From assembly GCA_029948255.1 (NCBI GenBank), contig JALIZF010001758.1, forward strand, positions 187,501 to 251,500: 64,000 nucleotides of DNA, read 5' to 3'. Below are positions 11,222 through 23,468 of the stretch, one piece after another. This stretch comes from Telmatactis stephensoni (taxonomy: Eukaryota; Cnidaria; Anthozoa; Actiniaria; Isophelliidae). A program made the position numbers and the translations under genes. Numbering within the stretch: position 1 is the first letter of the stretch; every line of letters begins with the position of its first letter. A model generated the notes under the pieces. It was not told where the DNA came from, ran no database searches, and saw nothing but the letters and a program-made list of their open reading frames with translations.

Positions 11222-11635
11222 AGGGGCAGTGCTAAACCGCGAAACGCCGAAACGAAACACCGAAACGAAACAATAACGAAACAATACCGAAACGAAAAGC
11301 GAACAATCATTTTTTAACTGTACGAGAACAAAAATATTGATATATAAAGTTATGTATGGTAAAGCCCCGCCGCACACAACGAGTTGATTTCCTTTCCAGC
11401 AAGATCAAAGCATCCTACTTGATATTTATAAGTTGTCAACACTAGTAATTCTCTTCGAGTTCTTCTTCATCACTGTACAACCGGGAATTATAGGAATATT
11501 TACGGCATAGTTGCTCCTTTTTTGGTTTGGCTGGCCTCGAGCCAGCCTCAATCTGTGGACTGGGACTGGGCGTCACGTGTCTATTTCACACAGGAAGCCC
11601 AACGTTGTACAAAAATCTTTCTTTCCGTGTGAGTG

Positions 11636-11865
11636 ATGGCTTCCATCGAAGGTATGTAAGAACGGCTCATATCAAATCATATTAGAAGCGTTTACAGCTA
11701 AAAAAAGTGTTCTGTTTTTGAGTTATTATAAAAAGAATATAGTCATTTTCCATCTTCTGTGTACAATATTTGTCGATGGGCTGAATTTTTCAAGATATCA
11801 AAGGATTCAAATTCTCTTTAGACACAACGATGGAGGACATGGAGGACAATGATAAAGATATTGAT
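11636..11865 (+). other. Two candidate coding exons inside the left arm
   Basis: ATG at 11636 opens a 16-nt exon (11636-11651) followed by a strong donor GTATGTAAG. A pyrimidine-rich acceptor ending at 11821 precedes a 44-nt exon (11822-11865) followed by donor GTGAGT. Together they read 20 in-phase codons, MASIEDTTMEDMEDNDKDID, an acidic peptide. A CACGTG box lies about 65 bases upstream of the ATG. This looks like the 5' end of a real gene, but no further exon is found in the spacer. Prediction from splice consensus only. Confidence 0.4.
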
Positions 11866-12984
11866 GTGAGTATTTTTCTCTAATAAGATTAGATTGCTCT
11901 GACTACAATGTGAGTCGTAAACCACATGCTGTCGAGTGAGAGTCCTATACAACCAAGTTATAGCTTAGTGAAATCATTTCTTCTAAATTCGATGAATAAA
12001 GTCAAAGATTTCCAACATGTGACAGCTCCACAACACACTGAAATAGCTTTTTTTAAGTCCAAGTGGGACTTGCGATAAATATAATTTTTTTCAACTACAA
12101 TTTGTGGATTTATTATTATTAATTATTTCGACAATTTTGTTTTACACTAAGATGTTTTAATTTTGAGAAGAGCTTTTGGTTGGCTTTAAAGTGATTAGGT
12201 AAGCTTTTTGGAGAATTTTTGTTCCCCTAAAGTACGAGTTGAAAAATACGTGCGATTTTTTGGGGGTCAATAGCGTTTTAGAATGGTTCGAGTTAAAAAA
12301 AAGTCCTTGAGTGCAATTTGGGGATGCTACCACATATTTAGCAAAATATTCTAATTATGTGAGACCCAAAAAGAGGGGGGAGTGGTGGGCATGCAGGGTA
12401 TTTTTTCAACTGGGATTTTGAGGTGGAGCAAAAATGCTTAAAAAAGCTTTAGCGATTCACTTCAAAGAAAACCGGAGTGCTTTACAAAATTTCAACATCT
12501 TACTTTAAAAGGAAATATGTCAAAATAATTTTGGAAAATTCTCAAACAGTAGTGAAAAAATATCGGCTAATGTATACGGTGTAGCCTTATGTGTAAAGTA
12601 GACGGAGCGCACTAAATTAGTGAAACAGAAATTAATAGTTAGGAATATAAACAGACGAAATATTCTCTACTAATGTCTATTGGGTCTAATACTAATTTCA
12701 CAGGCTTAGTGTGATCACTCTCAATTTCATTCTAAAATCCTTATAATATAGTTTCAGACCATAGACTTGACAAATTCATCAGATGAGGGGGACTTAAAAA
12801 AAGCTATTTCAGTGTGTTATGGAGCTGTCACATGTTGGAAATCTTTGACTTTATTCATCGAATTTAGAAGAAATGATTTCACTAAGCTATAACTTGGTTG
12901 TATAGGACTCTCACTCGACAGCATGTGGTTTACGACTCACATTGTAGTCAGAGCAATTTAATTTTATTAGAGAAAAATACTCAC

Positions 12985-13214
12985 ATCAATATCTTTATCA
13001 TTGTCCTCCACGTCCTCCATCGTTGTGTCTAAAGAGAATTTGAATCCTTTGATATCTTGAAAAATTCAGCCCATCGACAAATATTGTACACAGAAGATGG
13101 AAAATGACTATATTCTTTTTATAATAACTCAAAAACAGAACACTTTTTTTAGCTGTAAACGCTTCTAATATGATTTGATATGAGCCGTTCTTACATACCT
13201 TCGATGGAAGCCAT
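12985..13214 (-). other. Mirror copy of the two candidate exons in the right arm
   Basis: This is the inverted counterpart: exon 1 at 13199-13214 and exon 2 at 12985-13028, with the same donor and acceptor signals and the same phase. One base difference (ATG to GTG) changes the second internal Met-Glu to Val-Glu. Conservation of splice signals and frame in both arms may simply reflect recent origin or gene conversion. Confidence 0.4.
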
Positions 13215-13859
13215 CACTCACACGGAAAGAAAGATTTTTGTACAACGTTGGGCTTCCTGTGTGAAATAGACACGTGACGCCCAGTCCCAGTCCACAGATT
13301 GAGGCTGGCTCGAGGCCAGCCAAACTAAAAAAGGAGCAACTATGCCGTAAATATTCCTATAATTCCCGGTTGTACAGTGATGAAGAAGAACTCGAAGAGA
13401 ATTACTAGTGTTGACAACTTATAAATATCAAGTAGGATGCTTTGATCTTGCTGGAAAGGAAATCAACTCGCTGTGTGCGGCGGGGCTTTACCATACATAA
13501 CTTAGATCAATATTTTTGTTCTCGTACAGTTAAAAAATGGTTGTTCGCTTTTCGTTTCGGTATTGTTTCGGTATTGTTTCGTTATTGTTTCGTTTCGGTG
13601 TTTCGTTTCGGCGTTTCGCGGTTTAGCACTGCCCCTTTAGTTTTGTCTTCTAGATCTTTCACAAATAAAACATTGTTATCAGGTCTTGGAAGGAGTGTCC
13701 TTAAAGCATGAATAACCAGAAATTTCACAAAAAATCGTGAGGAAAAGTACGACTTACAGTTTTAAAAGTGAAGTTGAACAAAATTCTTGCATGGCCCGCT
13801 CAATTTTCGATTCCATCAAAAGAGCTACGAAGGAGTTGTAGTCCTGACTCATGATATGT

Positions 13860-14115
13860 CAGGCTCGTAACATGGTATATTTTCGTCTCACTGATCCCGG
13901 GTTTTTAAAGAAAATTTTGATCCCTTAGCCCATATTTTTAGAAATTTTCGATCCCTGATCCTTGGTGCAAAAAACTGAGCTGATCCCTGATCCTGACCCA
14001 ATGTCCCTGATCCTCCATCCCACCCATTTGATCCCTGAGCCCTAGCCTCTGATCCCTGATCCTGGCCATAATTTGTGGCTTGATCCCTGATCCCATATAC
14101 CATGTTACGAGCCTG
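13860..14115. mobile_element. TIR element with internal GATCCCTGA repeats
   Basis: The ends CAGGCTCGTAACATGGTATAT and the inverse complement bound a core of many GATCCCTGA/TGATCC repeats. ATATGT flanks both sides as a possible 6-bp target duplication. A truncated relative occurs at 39,707-39,909. Confidence 0.65.
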
Positions 14116-14175
14116 ATATGTACTACATGAAAATACTTGCTTTCCAGAAAGTTGTTGACAGTAGTCATAAATAAT

Positions 14176-14308
14176 GGTAATTGAACTGAGTGGAGTGCAA
14201 TTTGGTCTGAAATCATACGAGTGATTACAAAAATCATACGAGTGCAATTTGTTAATCACACTGAGTATGATTTCAGACCAAAATTGCACTCCACTCAGTT
14301 CAATTACC
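14176..14308. mobile_element. Foldback MITE, GGTAATTGAACTGAGTGG family
   Basis: This is a nearly complete palindrome: the first ~45 bases are repeated inverted at the end. A diverged relative lies at 16,443-16,616. Both sit next to the same flank, TTAATTATATCCATTTTGA, which also recurs at about 17,671, so that flank probably belongs to a larger element. Confidence 0.6.
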
Positions 14309-14319
14309 ACTTAATTATA

Positions 14320-15942
14320 TCCATTTTGAAATCTACAGTAGTGATAACTTTATAACGAAATGGCAGGTATATTAGATGGTTTTCAAGTATCTGCTGTTTG
14401 TTGGCGAAGAAGTTTAATTTATTGTGCAACAAGTTGGCCGGCGGCTGACTTTGGCGCCATTCCTTGACCACAAACACAAAATTCAGTTGTTGAATTGGAA
14501 AGGATACTAAACCAGCATTGAAGCTTGGATGATACCTACTTGGATAATATTTCTCTTTGCTGGAATATATCGAATTCATCTTAGTCATGAACTAGCATAA
14601 AACGTGCTTTGAGAAATGTAATTTTGACAAGAAACGGTTTTTTGCATGTATCTTCGATGTCAGCTCTTTGGCCGTCCTCAAGCATGGTGAAATATGGTCT
14701 TAATTAATCTTACTACACGATATTTTCCTCGTTCTGTTTGGAGAACGAATTATCTGAAGTGATTTACAAGAAAATGGATAAAAATGAAATTTTACAGTCT
14801 TTTGTCGAGAATTTGTGGGCGCCATGTGTCAGTCAACGATGTTGTTGATGTCCATTTCAAGACGACAGGATTCTTGCCTCGTTGTTGTAAACAGCAAGGC
14901 ACTGTTTAGTTCAACAGCTTGTATTTTTGTTGGTAGCTACAAATGTACGTTGTGAGATATCCTGGCTTGTGTCACTGGAAAGCAAACCATTTGTTCTTGA
15001 AAAGCAGGAACTTCAATGGACTCGGTACTTGGATTGTTGATGATATGTTTGTACATGCTTTGTCCGAAAGTTGATTTCGGCACAAAATAAGTCACTTTTT
15101 GTTTGGTTCTTCACGTTTATTCACTACCTTAGTCACTCTGTTATTCACTCGATACACTCAGTTCACTTCTCTTGTAGCGTCTCTAGCTTGTGTACACACT
15201 CGCACCACACCCCCTATCACATTTCACTCTGGCTCACATCCGCTCTGAAAAGATTACAAAATTACTTCCGGTCATGCTTGACACTTCCAATGTCAAATGA
15301 TTAGAAGGACAATGATTCTCAACAGTTATTCGTATATCTCTGAGGAGAATTTTGTCGTCAACTAGAAACTGTAAGTTTTCAATTTTGTCCATTTTCTTGT
15401 AAATGTTTTGCCTTTCACCTGTCTTTCCCCAGAAAATCCCCTCAATTTTCTAGTCATACTTTTAATTGGCTTTATTTTTTTCTGTGTTCTGATTGGTCAG
15501 AATGTATGTTTCCTGCTATCTCATTGGTTGTTCAAATTGGTGCGATTAATGGCTCAAACTGAAAATCTTGATTTTAAACTGCACTAGTGATATTTTTTCA
15601 AACTGCACGAGAAACCCGTTCGATTTTCTTGTAATAATATGGCCATCAAAAATATTTTGATCAAAGAAAAATTCTCAAAACAGATGCCAGATGATTAGCG
15701 CGCGCAGAAAATTGTTGCAAGTTGCGCGAGGACATGTTGCACGCGTACTTTCAAAATCACTTTCAACACACTTTGATTGGTTGAAACTGACAGCTCATTG
15801 TTTTTCAGCCAATCAGCGAGGGCGATTTCACTTTTTTGCACATGTGTGATTTCAGTGATTTCGTCTTTTTTGCACAGTGATTTCGAAAAAATCATCAAGC
15901 AGCCGACCAATCAGGATCGAGAATTTTTGATGGTCATATTAT
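14320..15942. other. Non-coding, no recognised feature
   Basis: I inspected this tract for coding frames with family signatures, splice-linked exons, tandem repeats and RNA genes and saw nothing convincing. Short open frames here (e.g. 15,071-15,304) have low-complexity or unconvincing composition. Confidence 0.4.
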
Positions 15943-15945
15943 TAA

Positions 15946-16354
15946 AGGTACGGTAATACGAGCAACAAAATCACTCAACTTGTCTCGCAACATTGCTGCG
16001 AAGCGAGTTGAAGAGCGATGCTGACCGTTTTACCACCCGAGAACAAACTTGTCTCGCAACAAAATTATTTGTTGCAGGTTGAGAGAATCCTGTATTCTCA
16101 TTGGCCCCTAAAATCATTTGCTGCAACACAAGTTGAGCCGAGGTGGTAATACGAGCAACATTTTAAAATTTTGTTGCAAGAAGTAGAACAACCTTCTACT
16201 TTCTGCAACAAAATTTCTCAACCTGCAACAAACTATTTTGTTGCGAGACAAGTTTGTTTTCGGGTGGTAAAACGGGCAGCATCGCTCTTCAACTTGCTTC
16301 GCAGCAATGTTGCGAGACAAGTTGAGTGATTTTGTTGCTCGTATTACCGTACCT
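15946..16354. mobile_element. 409-bp foldback MITE with TAA target-site duplication
   Basis: The ends AGGTACGGTAATACGAGCAA and complement extend as inverted arms of about 145 bases. TAA flanks both sides (15943-15945, 16355-16357); a 3-bp TWA duplication is typical of PIF/Harbinger-type elements. A decayed relative of the GGTAATACG end occurs near 60,626. Confidence 0.65.
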
Positions 16355-16442
16355 TAAGAGCAAAAAAGATGTGATACGTGAATAAATCGCACACTTTTTA
16401 ACCAATCAGATTGCAGGATTTGTTAGTGATTTCAAAATGGAT

Positions 16443-16616
16443 ATAATTAATGATGGTAATAGGACCGAGTGGAGTCCAATTCGGTCTGTAATCATACGAG
16501 GGATAAACAAAATTGGACGACCGCGTAGCGGGAGTCCAATTTGTTTATTCCGAGTATGATTATAGATAGAATTGGATTACACGAAGTCCTGTTACCAATT
16601 AATCATAAATATTACA
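16443..16616. mobile_element. Foldback MITE, GGTAATAGGACCGAGTGG family
   Basis: The arms (GGTAATAGGACCGAGTGGAG and a diverged complement ending GTCCTGTTACC) surround a GC-rich loop. Related to the copy at 14,176-14,308. Confidence 0.55.
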
Positions 16617-16999
16617 ACTTCCGAGAAAACTATTTTCATGCTAATCAGTGCTAAGCGCAACTAAAATGACCAAATTTTGTTGAAAAAGCGAGAAAAAAAA
16701 TAGTGAAAAATCTCTTGAGCGCGCGCTTAATGGCGTAAGCGATTAGGTAACTGCGCGCGCTCAAAATGCAAAATCTGATTGGCTTTGGCAACTGTCCGAT
16801 TATAACTGTCCTATTACAGGTGCCCAATTACAGCCAACTGTCCAATTAAACTACCCAATTACAACCTACAGCTTGATTAGTGAAAAATAGAGCAGTCTTT
16901 CAACCAATCAGATTTGAGGAAAATGTAATAGTTTAGATTAAAGACGAAATTAGTTATGGGGGGTTAGACAAATAAGTTATTAGTATTTAAGTCTATTTT

Positions 17000-17290
17000 G
17001 ATTTAAGGAATATAAAACGCGCGCGCATGTCTCTGTTCTGTGATATAAACACGACGGAAGATGTAGAGCAAGAGAAAAGCAAGCTTAGGAACACGAGGCG
17101 TAGCCGAGTGTTTCTCTTGCTTTTTGAGTGCTCTACATCTTCCAGAGGGTTTCTATCACAGTACAGAGACATAAGTGATCGTTTTATATTGCTTTTATAA
17201 AATATTTTCGACGTTTTTTGGGCGAGCCATGTCTCTGTCCTCTGATACAAACATGGAAGCCAGCCAATCAGCACGCGCGTTATATCTCAA
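17000..17290. mobile_element. Inverted-repeat element
   Basis: ATGTCTCTGTTCTGTGATA and GATGTAGAGCAAGAG are repeated inverted at 17,120-17,172, and a further partial copy (ATGTCTCTGTCCTCTGATA) follows at 17,229. Flanks carry GCGCGCG and its counterpart ACGCGCG. A nested MITE is likely; no coding content is seen. Confidence 0.5.
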
Positions 17291-17697
17291 ATGTTTTATA
17301 AATTATTATATATTGTTGTGGGTAGGGGTATGGAGAATTTTTATTTTATTTTATTTTATTTTATTTATTTATCTATTTTTTTTATTTGAGTAGATAGGTG
17401 TCCTCAATTAGTTTACTTAAATGTAAGCTAGTTAACAAATCGAACATAGTTTTTCATTGTCTGTCCTCTTATTGATCATAGATGACGTCACAAAAATGTT
17501 CAAAACTCAAGTGGAACCACGAGCGTAGCATTTCAATTTAAAACGTGACTATATATTTCGTGACATGACCAAAACGTGACTGAAATCACAGCTGTGCATG
17601 CGAAGAGTCCTGTCAGTCAGAGCTGCCAGTCAGAACTTTGCAAAGTTTTACAATTATTTGATATCCTTCTTAATTATATCCATTTTGAAGTTCTCAT

Positions 17698-17892
17698 TAA
17701 GCAATAGAAGATAGTTTCTATGACTCTACCGGTGAAATAGAGCACGCGTGATGTTTGGGAGAAACACAGAATGGAATCTCGCAGCATGTAGGCTAGTCAG
17801 ATTTCAAACTTTTCGAGTGTTTCTTCCCAAATCCTCAATTGAGCTCTATTTCTACTGGTAGGAGTACATAGAAAACTATCTTCTATTGCTTT
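17698..17892. mobile_element. 195-bp foldback MITE
   Basis: AGCAATAGAAGATAGTTTCT at the left pairs with the complementary right end, with an inner pair at ACCGGTGAAATAGAGC. A half-copy motif (TTACCGGTGAAATAGAGC) recurs near 18,808. Confidence 0.6.
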
Positions 17893-19045
17893 TATGATAT
17901 AGCAAGAGGTATTTTAAGAACGATCAAATTGTGTTATTTTCTGATCAAAACTAGAATTCTCAAAACTTGCGCAAATGTAAGCCAATCACATTTGTCGTAC
18001 TATTGACTAATCAGTGTGATTCAAAGCGGCGTTTTTGACAAAACAGTTTGACAACTTTCATCGCCGAAAGAATTCAGCAAAAAATATGTTGAAAAGAGAG
18101 TTTTCTGTTTTTATAATGAAACAATGACTCGGAAATAGACAAAAAGGCCAAATATAACTTACAGTTCTTCAAGATTTGGAAATGTTTACTTGCTTTCGAC
18201 GAGTCAAGCAGCATTCGCTATGGTAAATTGAAAGCCGTGTTTTCGGTTGGAAAAAGCTGAAGTTTGAAAGAGGCTTACAGGATAAGGATTTTGCTGATGA
18301 ACGAGAAGCTGTTGATTTGAATTATCTGTTGGCTGTTCACCGATAGCTTGTGTCAAAACATCTCTACACTGGCGTAGTTGGTTCATACAAAGGATGATTG
18401 AACAACAGAGATTGAACAATTTGTCTCGTGGCGACAATCAGTTTTGGAAATCTTCCGCCTCTCTTTGTAAGTAAGAAACAAAACTTTGTTCTTGTTTGTT
18501 CAATGAAAAATAACTCTTATTGATCGAAACTAATTCGGGAGAAAAAACAATTTACTATGCTGTGAATTCTAGTTCCTCTTAGTTGATTTATACTGGCGTT
18601 ATACAAGTTCATGCTCATACAAGTCATTTTCTATGAATATTTACGTTGTTAATATTGTCCGACCACGAGGCTTAGTTTGTAAATTTAAACGATAACTGGA
18701 ATGATGGAAAGTATTTTCTAATTTATTTCTAAGTTTTGGTCTCCTAACTACAGTGAAATTTGTAAATAGACGTTTTGGTAAAATCATTCGTCAGAAAACC
18801 ATATCTTTACCGGTGAAATAGAGCATAGATTTTGGTGGTCTCTCAGCCAATCAGAACGTGTATTATAATTGAGCTATATTATAAACCCCTATATTTCATA
18901 CATTATAAGCCCCGATGCACAATACATTATAAAAACTATACCCATAGACCGATTAGAAATAAATCCGAGCTATCGCCCTGCACCGACCAGCCCCCCATCC
19001 ACGCGAAACGCAAATGAGCGAAATCACTGGAAGTAACCTGAAATT
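17893..19045. other. Non-coding upstream of the first NLR fragment
   Basis: No coding frame with a recognisable family was seen. Homology to the other tandem units begins only at about 19,050, so the 5' breakpoint of the tandem duplication lies here. Confidence 0.4.
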
Positions 19046-19049
19046 GTAC

Positions 19050-19693
19050 GTGATGATAAAAGATAAAAACTGTAAACTTACTGAATTAATTCTCCACAAT
19101 AATAAGATTACAGATGAAGGTGTGTTATCATTGTCTGAAGCAATGAGAGACAGGAACTGTCAACTTACTTACTTAGACCTTTCTGGCAACCTGATAAACA
19201 AAACTAGTGTATCAATCTTGTGTGCCGAGACACTCAAACATAAAAACTGTCAACTTACTAAATTGAACCTCAACGGCAACTCAATATTGGCAGCCGGTAC
19301 ATTATTAAAGCACTTCAAAATAAAAATTGCCGACTTACTCATTTGAGCCTAAAGTCTAATTTCCTAACAAATCAAGGGGTGGAATACCTAAGTAAAGCAC
19401 TGCAACATGGAAATTGTCGACTTACTTATTTGAGCCTAGCATTAAATGACATAACAGGTGAAGGGGCGGCATACCTCACTAAAGCACTGCAACATGGAAA
19501 TTGTCGACTTGTTCACTTGATACTTTCACACAACCGTACAGATTGTCGACTTACAAGGTTGGAACTCTCATACGACCAGATAACAGAGGAAGATGTATCA
19601 AAATTGCAGGATGCATTCGAAGGTAAACATTATCGTATAGATGCTTGGTTTGACAAAATCATAGTTGAAGCTTTGAAAATTAGAGCAATATAG
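19050..19693 (+). pseudogene. NLR copy 0: truncated LRR-only pseudogene
   Basis: The frame encodes ribonuclease-inhibitor-type LRRs with the NCQLTYLDLSGN-type consensus of the intact gene at 27,636-31,469. The whole membrane and NACHT part is missing. A deletion of about 7 nt near 19,300 shifts the frame (stop near 19,344), and several repeats are deleted before the end, near 19,540. The C-terminal end and 3' flank align with the other copies. It cannot make a normal NLR. Confidence 0.85.
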
Positions 19694-20315
19694 ATTTTTA
19701 ACCTGCGATCTTAAACAAAAGATAGTATACGTAATTAAGATAATATACGCGTATCATTTTATCAGCTTGGAAATTGATGTTAAGATCTTTATTGGTTAAT
19801 TATCAATGAAAGTATTCAAAACTTATCGTTGCTATGTCAGTACCGATAGTTTTCCTGCAGGACGATGAACACATCACGCAAGTGTGGTTAACATATACGT
19901 AGTACATCAATCTATATTCTGCTGATCCCCGGCTATGCGCAACGAATGCGCTTGTGCCTATTAATAAATATAGCTATTTCAATTAATGTGTCGCTGAAAA
20001 AAAGCCTAAAGGCTAGAGCCTTTCAACTATCTTTTCTTTACTTACACACTTCGCTATAAGGCTTATCTAAGAAATTAATGAATATGTGTCCAAGTTGTAG
20101 AATTTGCAAGCATACAGTGAATTTCTTATTGTAATAATGTCAACGGTGGATAAAACATTTTTCACTATTCTGCTCCTAAAGCTTTAGGCTTCAGGCTTCA
20201 GCGAAAACGTTAATTGAATTAGCTATATACGTAGATATAGAAACGTACCATCGAACATTAGCGTTATAATTGAAATAATTACCTTGCAAATTCATTCTTT
20301 ACGTTGTTCAATTAG
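19694..20315. other. 3' flank of NLR copy 0 (unit-shared sequence)
   Basis: This is non-coding sequence repeated after all three NLR copies (also at 31,470-32,200 and 39,462-40,915). It contains a short inverted motif pair around AAAAGCCTAAAGGCT / AAAGCTTTAGGCTT. Confidence 0.7.
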
Positions 20316-20392
20316 GGTAACTACTTGGTGTAGGCAGTCATATAATGGTTATTCAATATTGTCTATTTACCTATACTTTAAACTACTTTGGC

Positions 20393-21622
20393 AGTGATTA
20401 CCGTACCTTACCAGTGATTACCCTACATTACCAGTGATTACCCTACCTTACCAGTGATTACCGTACCTTACCAGTGATTACCCTACCTTACCAGTGATTA
20501 CCCTACATTACCAGTGATTACCCTACCTTACCAGTGATTACCGTACCTTACCAGTGATTACCCTACCTTACCAGTGATTACCCTACATTACCAGTGATTA
20601 CCCTACCTTGCCAGTGATTACCCTACATTACCAGTGATTACCCTACCTTGGCAGTGATTACCCTACCTTGGCAGTGATTACCCTACCTTACCAGTGATTA
20701 CCCTACCTTACCAGTGATTACCCCACCTTACCAGTGATTACCGTACCTTACCAGTGATTACCCTACCTTACCAGTGATTACCGTACCTTACCAGTGATTA
20801 CCCTACCTTACCAGTGATTACCCTACCTTACCAGTGATTACCCCACCTTACCAGTGATTACCGTACCTTACCAGTGATTACCCTACCTTACCAGTGATTA
20901 CCGTACCTTACCAGTGATTACCCTACCTTACCGGTGATTACCGTACCTTACCGGTGATTACCCTACCTTGGCAGTGATTACCCTACCTTGCCGGTGATTA
21001 CCCTACTTTACCAGTGATTAACTTACCTTCCCAGTGATTACCCTACCTTACCGTTGATTACCTTACCATACCGGTGATTACCCTACTTTGGCAGTGATTA
21101 CCCTACCTTGGCAGTGATAACCCTACCTTACCAGTGATTACCGTACCTTACCAGTGATTACCCTACCTTACCAGTGATTACCGTACCTTACCAGTGATTA
21201 CCCTACCTTACCGGTGATTACCGTACCTTACCAGTGATTACCCTACTTTGGCAGTGATTACCCTACCTTACCAGTGATTACCGTACCTTACCAGTGATTA
21301 CCCTACCTTACCGGTGATTACCGTACCTTACCGGTGATTACCCTACCTTACCAGTGATTACCCTACCTTACCGGTGATTACCGTACCTTACCGGTGATTA
21401 CCCTACCTTGGCAGTGATTACCCTACCTTGCCGGTGATTACCCTACTTTACCAGTGATTAACTTACCTTCCCAGTGATTACCCTACCTTACCGTTGATTA
21501 CCTTACCATACCGGTGATTACCCTACTTTGGCAGTGATTACCCTACCTTGGCAGTGATAACCCTACCTTACCAGTGATTACCATACCTTACCAGTGATTA
21601 CCCTACCTTGCCGGTGATTACC
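20393..21622. repeat. 20-bp satellite array, block 1
   Basis: About 61 monomers close to CCAGTGATTACCCTACCTTA. Variants (CCGTACC, TTGGCAG, CCGGTG) recur in higher-order groups: a block around 20,930-21,130 is repeated almost exactly at 21,350-21,560. Confidence 0.97.
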
Positions 21623-22438
21623 TAGCCTGTGTACAGCCGTTTCCCACCCCTCCCCCCCTACGGGGAAAAACGGGGAGGGAACGTCTGTGAAACGGCGTTC
21701 TTAATCGTGTTCCGTGGTCACGTGAGGTTCTCAAGATTTTGAGGACAAATCTGATTGGTTGTTATCGTTTTGCCGATCGAATTTCAACGAACCCCCATTT
21801 CAACGAACTAAAGCAAACACCGTTTTACTGCTTAATTCTCTATTTACATCGAAAATATATCAAGGAAAACATTCCTGGACATGGCAATTTCACTCCTGGG
21901 TGTCAAAGGCTTCTATTTTGTTCTTAATTACATCTATCAAAAGCCGAAGTCTGTGTGAAACCCGACGGCTTTGTAGGCATGTCATTCGAATCGGACCAAA
22001 ATCTAGAGCAAAAATAGTCATCAAAATATTCAGTAAGTACACAGCAGTAAAAGTGCATGAAAACATGATTTGACTGCTTTGATTATATGACATTTTTAGG
22101 ACTTTTTTAGCGAGGTTCAGGGTCGATTGGACTCGACAACTGAGTCTGCCGACATTTGTCTTGCACTGAACAAAACAATAAACTATTTCTCTTACATTTC
22201 TCTCTGCTCTGGTCACTAACTCAGTGTTTATAAAGATTTAAAAGACTCAAATAAAGGGTTGTAAACCCGCTATTATTCATTATTTCTTCGAAAATCTTCA
22301 TTTTCTCTGTATGTAAATAACTAATTACATATGCAAATTTATGACCTGGAACACGATTAAGAACGCCGTTTCACAGACGTTCCCTCCCCGTTTTTCCCCG
22401 TAGGGGGGGAGGGGTGGGAAACGGCTGTACACAGGCTA
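21623..22438. mobile_element. 816-bp long-TIR element nested in the satellite (Mutator-like)
   Basis: The termini TAGCCTGTGTACAGCCGTTT and complement form about 90-bp nearly perfect TIRs with a G/C-homopolymer-rich stretch. GTGATTACC (21614-21622 and 22439-22447) flanks both sides, a 9-bp duplication of the satellite monomer. Long TIRs plus a 9-bp TSD are typical of Mutator-like elements. The core has only short frames with no transposase signature, so it is non-autonomous. Confidence 0.75.
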
Positions 22439-23268
22439 GTGATTACCCTACTTTACCAGTGATTAACTTACCTTCCCAGTGATTACCCTACCTTACCGTT
22501 GATTACCTTACCATACCGGTGATTACCCTACTTTGGCAGTGATTACCCTACCTTGGCAGTGATAACCCTACCTTACCAGTGATTACCATACCTTACCAGT
22601 GATTACCCTACCTTACTGGTGATTACCCTACTTTACCAGTGATTGTCCTACCTTGCCGGTGATTACCCTGCCTTACTAGTGATTACCCTACCTTACTGGT
22701 GATTACCCTACCTTACTAGTGATTACCCTACCTTACTAGTGATTACCCTACCTTACCGGTGATTACCCTACCTTACCGGTGATTACTCTAACTTAACGGT
22801 GATTACCCTACCTTACTAGTGATTACCCTACCTTGACGGTGATTACCCTACCTTGTCGGTGATTATCCTACCTTAATTGGCAGTGATTACCCTACCTTGG
22901 CAGTGATTACCCTACCTTGGCAGTGATTACCCTACCTTAGCAGTGATTACCGTACCTTAGCAGTGATTACCGTACCTTACCAGTGATTACCCTACCTTGG
23001 CAGTGATTACCCTACCTTGGCAGTGATTACCCTACCTTAGCAGTGATTACCGTACCTTAGCAGTGATTACCGTACCTTACCAGTGATTACCCTACCTTGG
23101 CAGTGATTACCCTACCTTGGCAGTGATTACCCTACCTTAGCAGTGATTACCGTACCTTACCAGTGATTACCGTACCTTGGCAGTGATTACCCTACCTTGC
23201 CAGTGATTACCCTACCTTACCAGTGATTACCCTACCTTGTCAGTGATTACCCTAACCTTACCAGTGAT
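22439..23268. repeat. 20-bp satellite array, block 2
   Basis: The same monomer continues after the nested element, about 41 copies, with more diverged variants (CTAGTG, CGGTG) at first and a 120-bp higher-order period at about 22,890-23,140. Confidence 0.95.
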
Positions 23269-23468
23269 TACTGCAAGGTAGGGCAATCACTGGTAAGGTA
23301 GGGTAATCAGTAGTAAGGTAGGGTAATCACTATAAGGTAGGGTAATCACCGGTAAGGTACGGTAATCACTGGTAAGGTAGGGTAATCACTAGTAAGGTAG
23401 GGTAATCACCAGTAAGGTAGGGTAAACACTAGTAAGGTCGAGTAATCACCGGTAATGTAGGGTAATCA
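23269..23468. repeat. 20-bp satellite, inverted block
   Basis: About ten monomers in the reverse orientation (GGTAAGGTAGGGTAATCACT). The switch point is at about 23,270, beside the right terminal inverted repeat. Confidence 0.95.

Larger units (their letters stand above)
11222..13636. mobile_element. 2.4 kb palindromic DNA element with about 840-bp inverted arms
   Basis: The arms 11222-12061 and 12789-13636 are near-identical inverted repeats around a 727-base spacer (12062-12788). The termini read AGGGGCAGTGCTAAACCGCG and its complement, followed by short CGAAAC-type repeats. No transposase frame is visible in the arms or the spacer and no target-site duplication was found. It could be a long-TIR non-autonomous transposon, or an inverted duplication that captured host sequence (see the exon features). 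Confidence 0.75.

Noticed and set aside
13888..14310. Frame rich in RDQGS repeats
   Set aside because: Translation of GATCCCTGA repeats in a TIR element; frameshifted in the second copy at 39.7 kb.
21759..22216. Small frames inside the Mutator-like element
   Set aside because: Overlapping frames on both strands without transposase motifs; treated as non-coding core.
20393..23468. Regular short repeats suggesting a CRISPR array
   Set aside because: Monomers are directly adjacent with no unique spacers, and the setting is eukaryotic; it is a 20-bp satellite.
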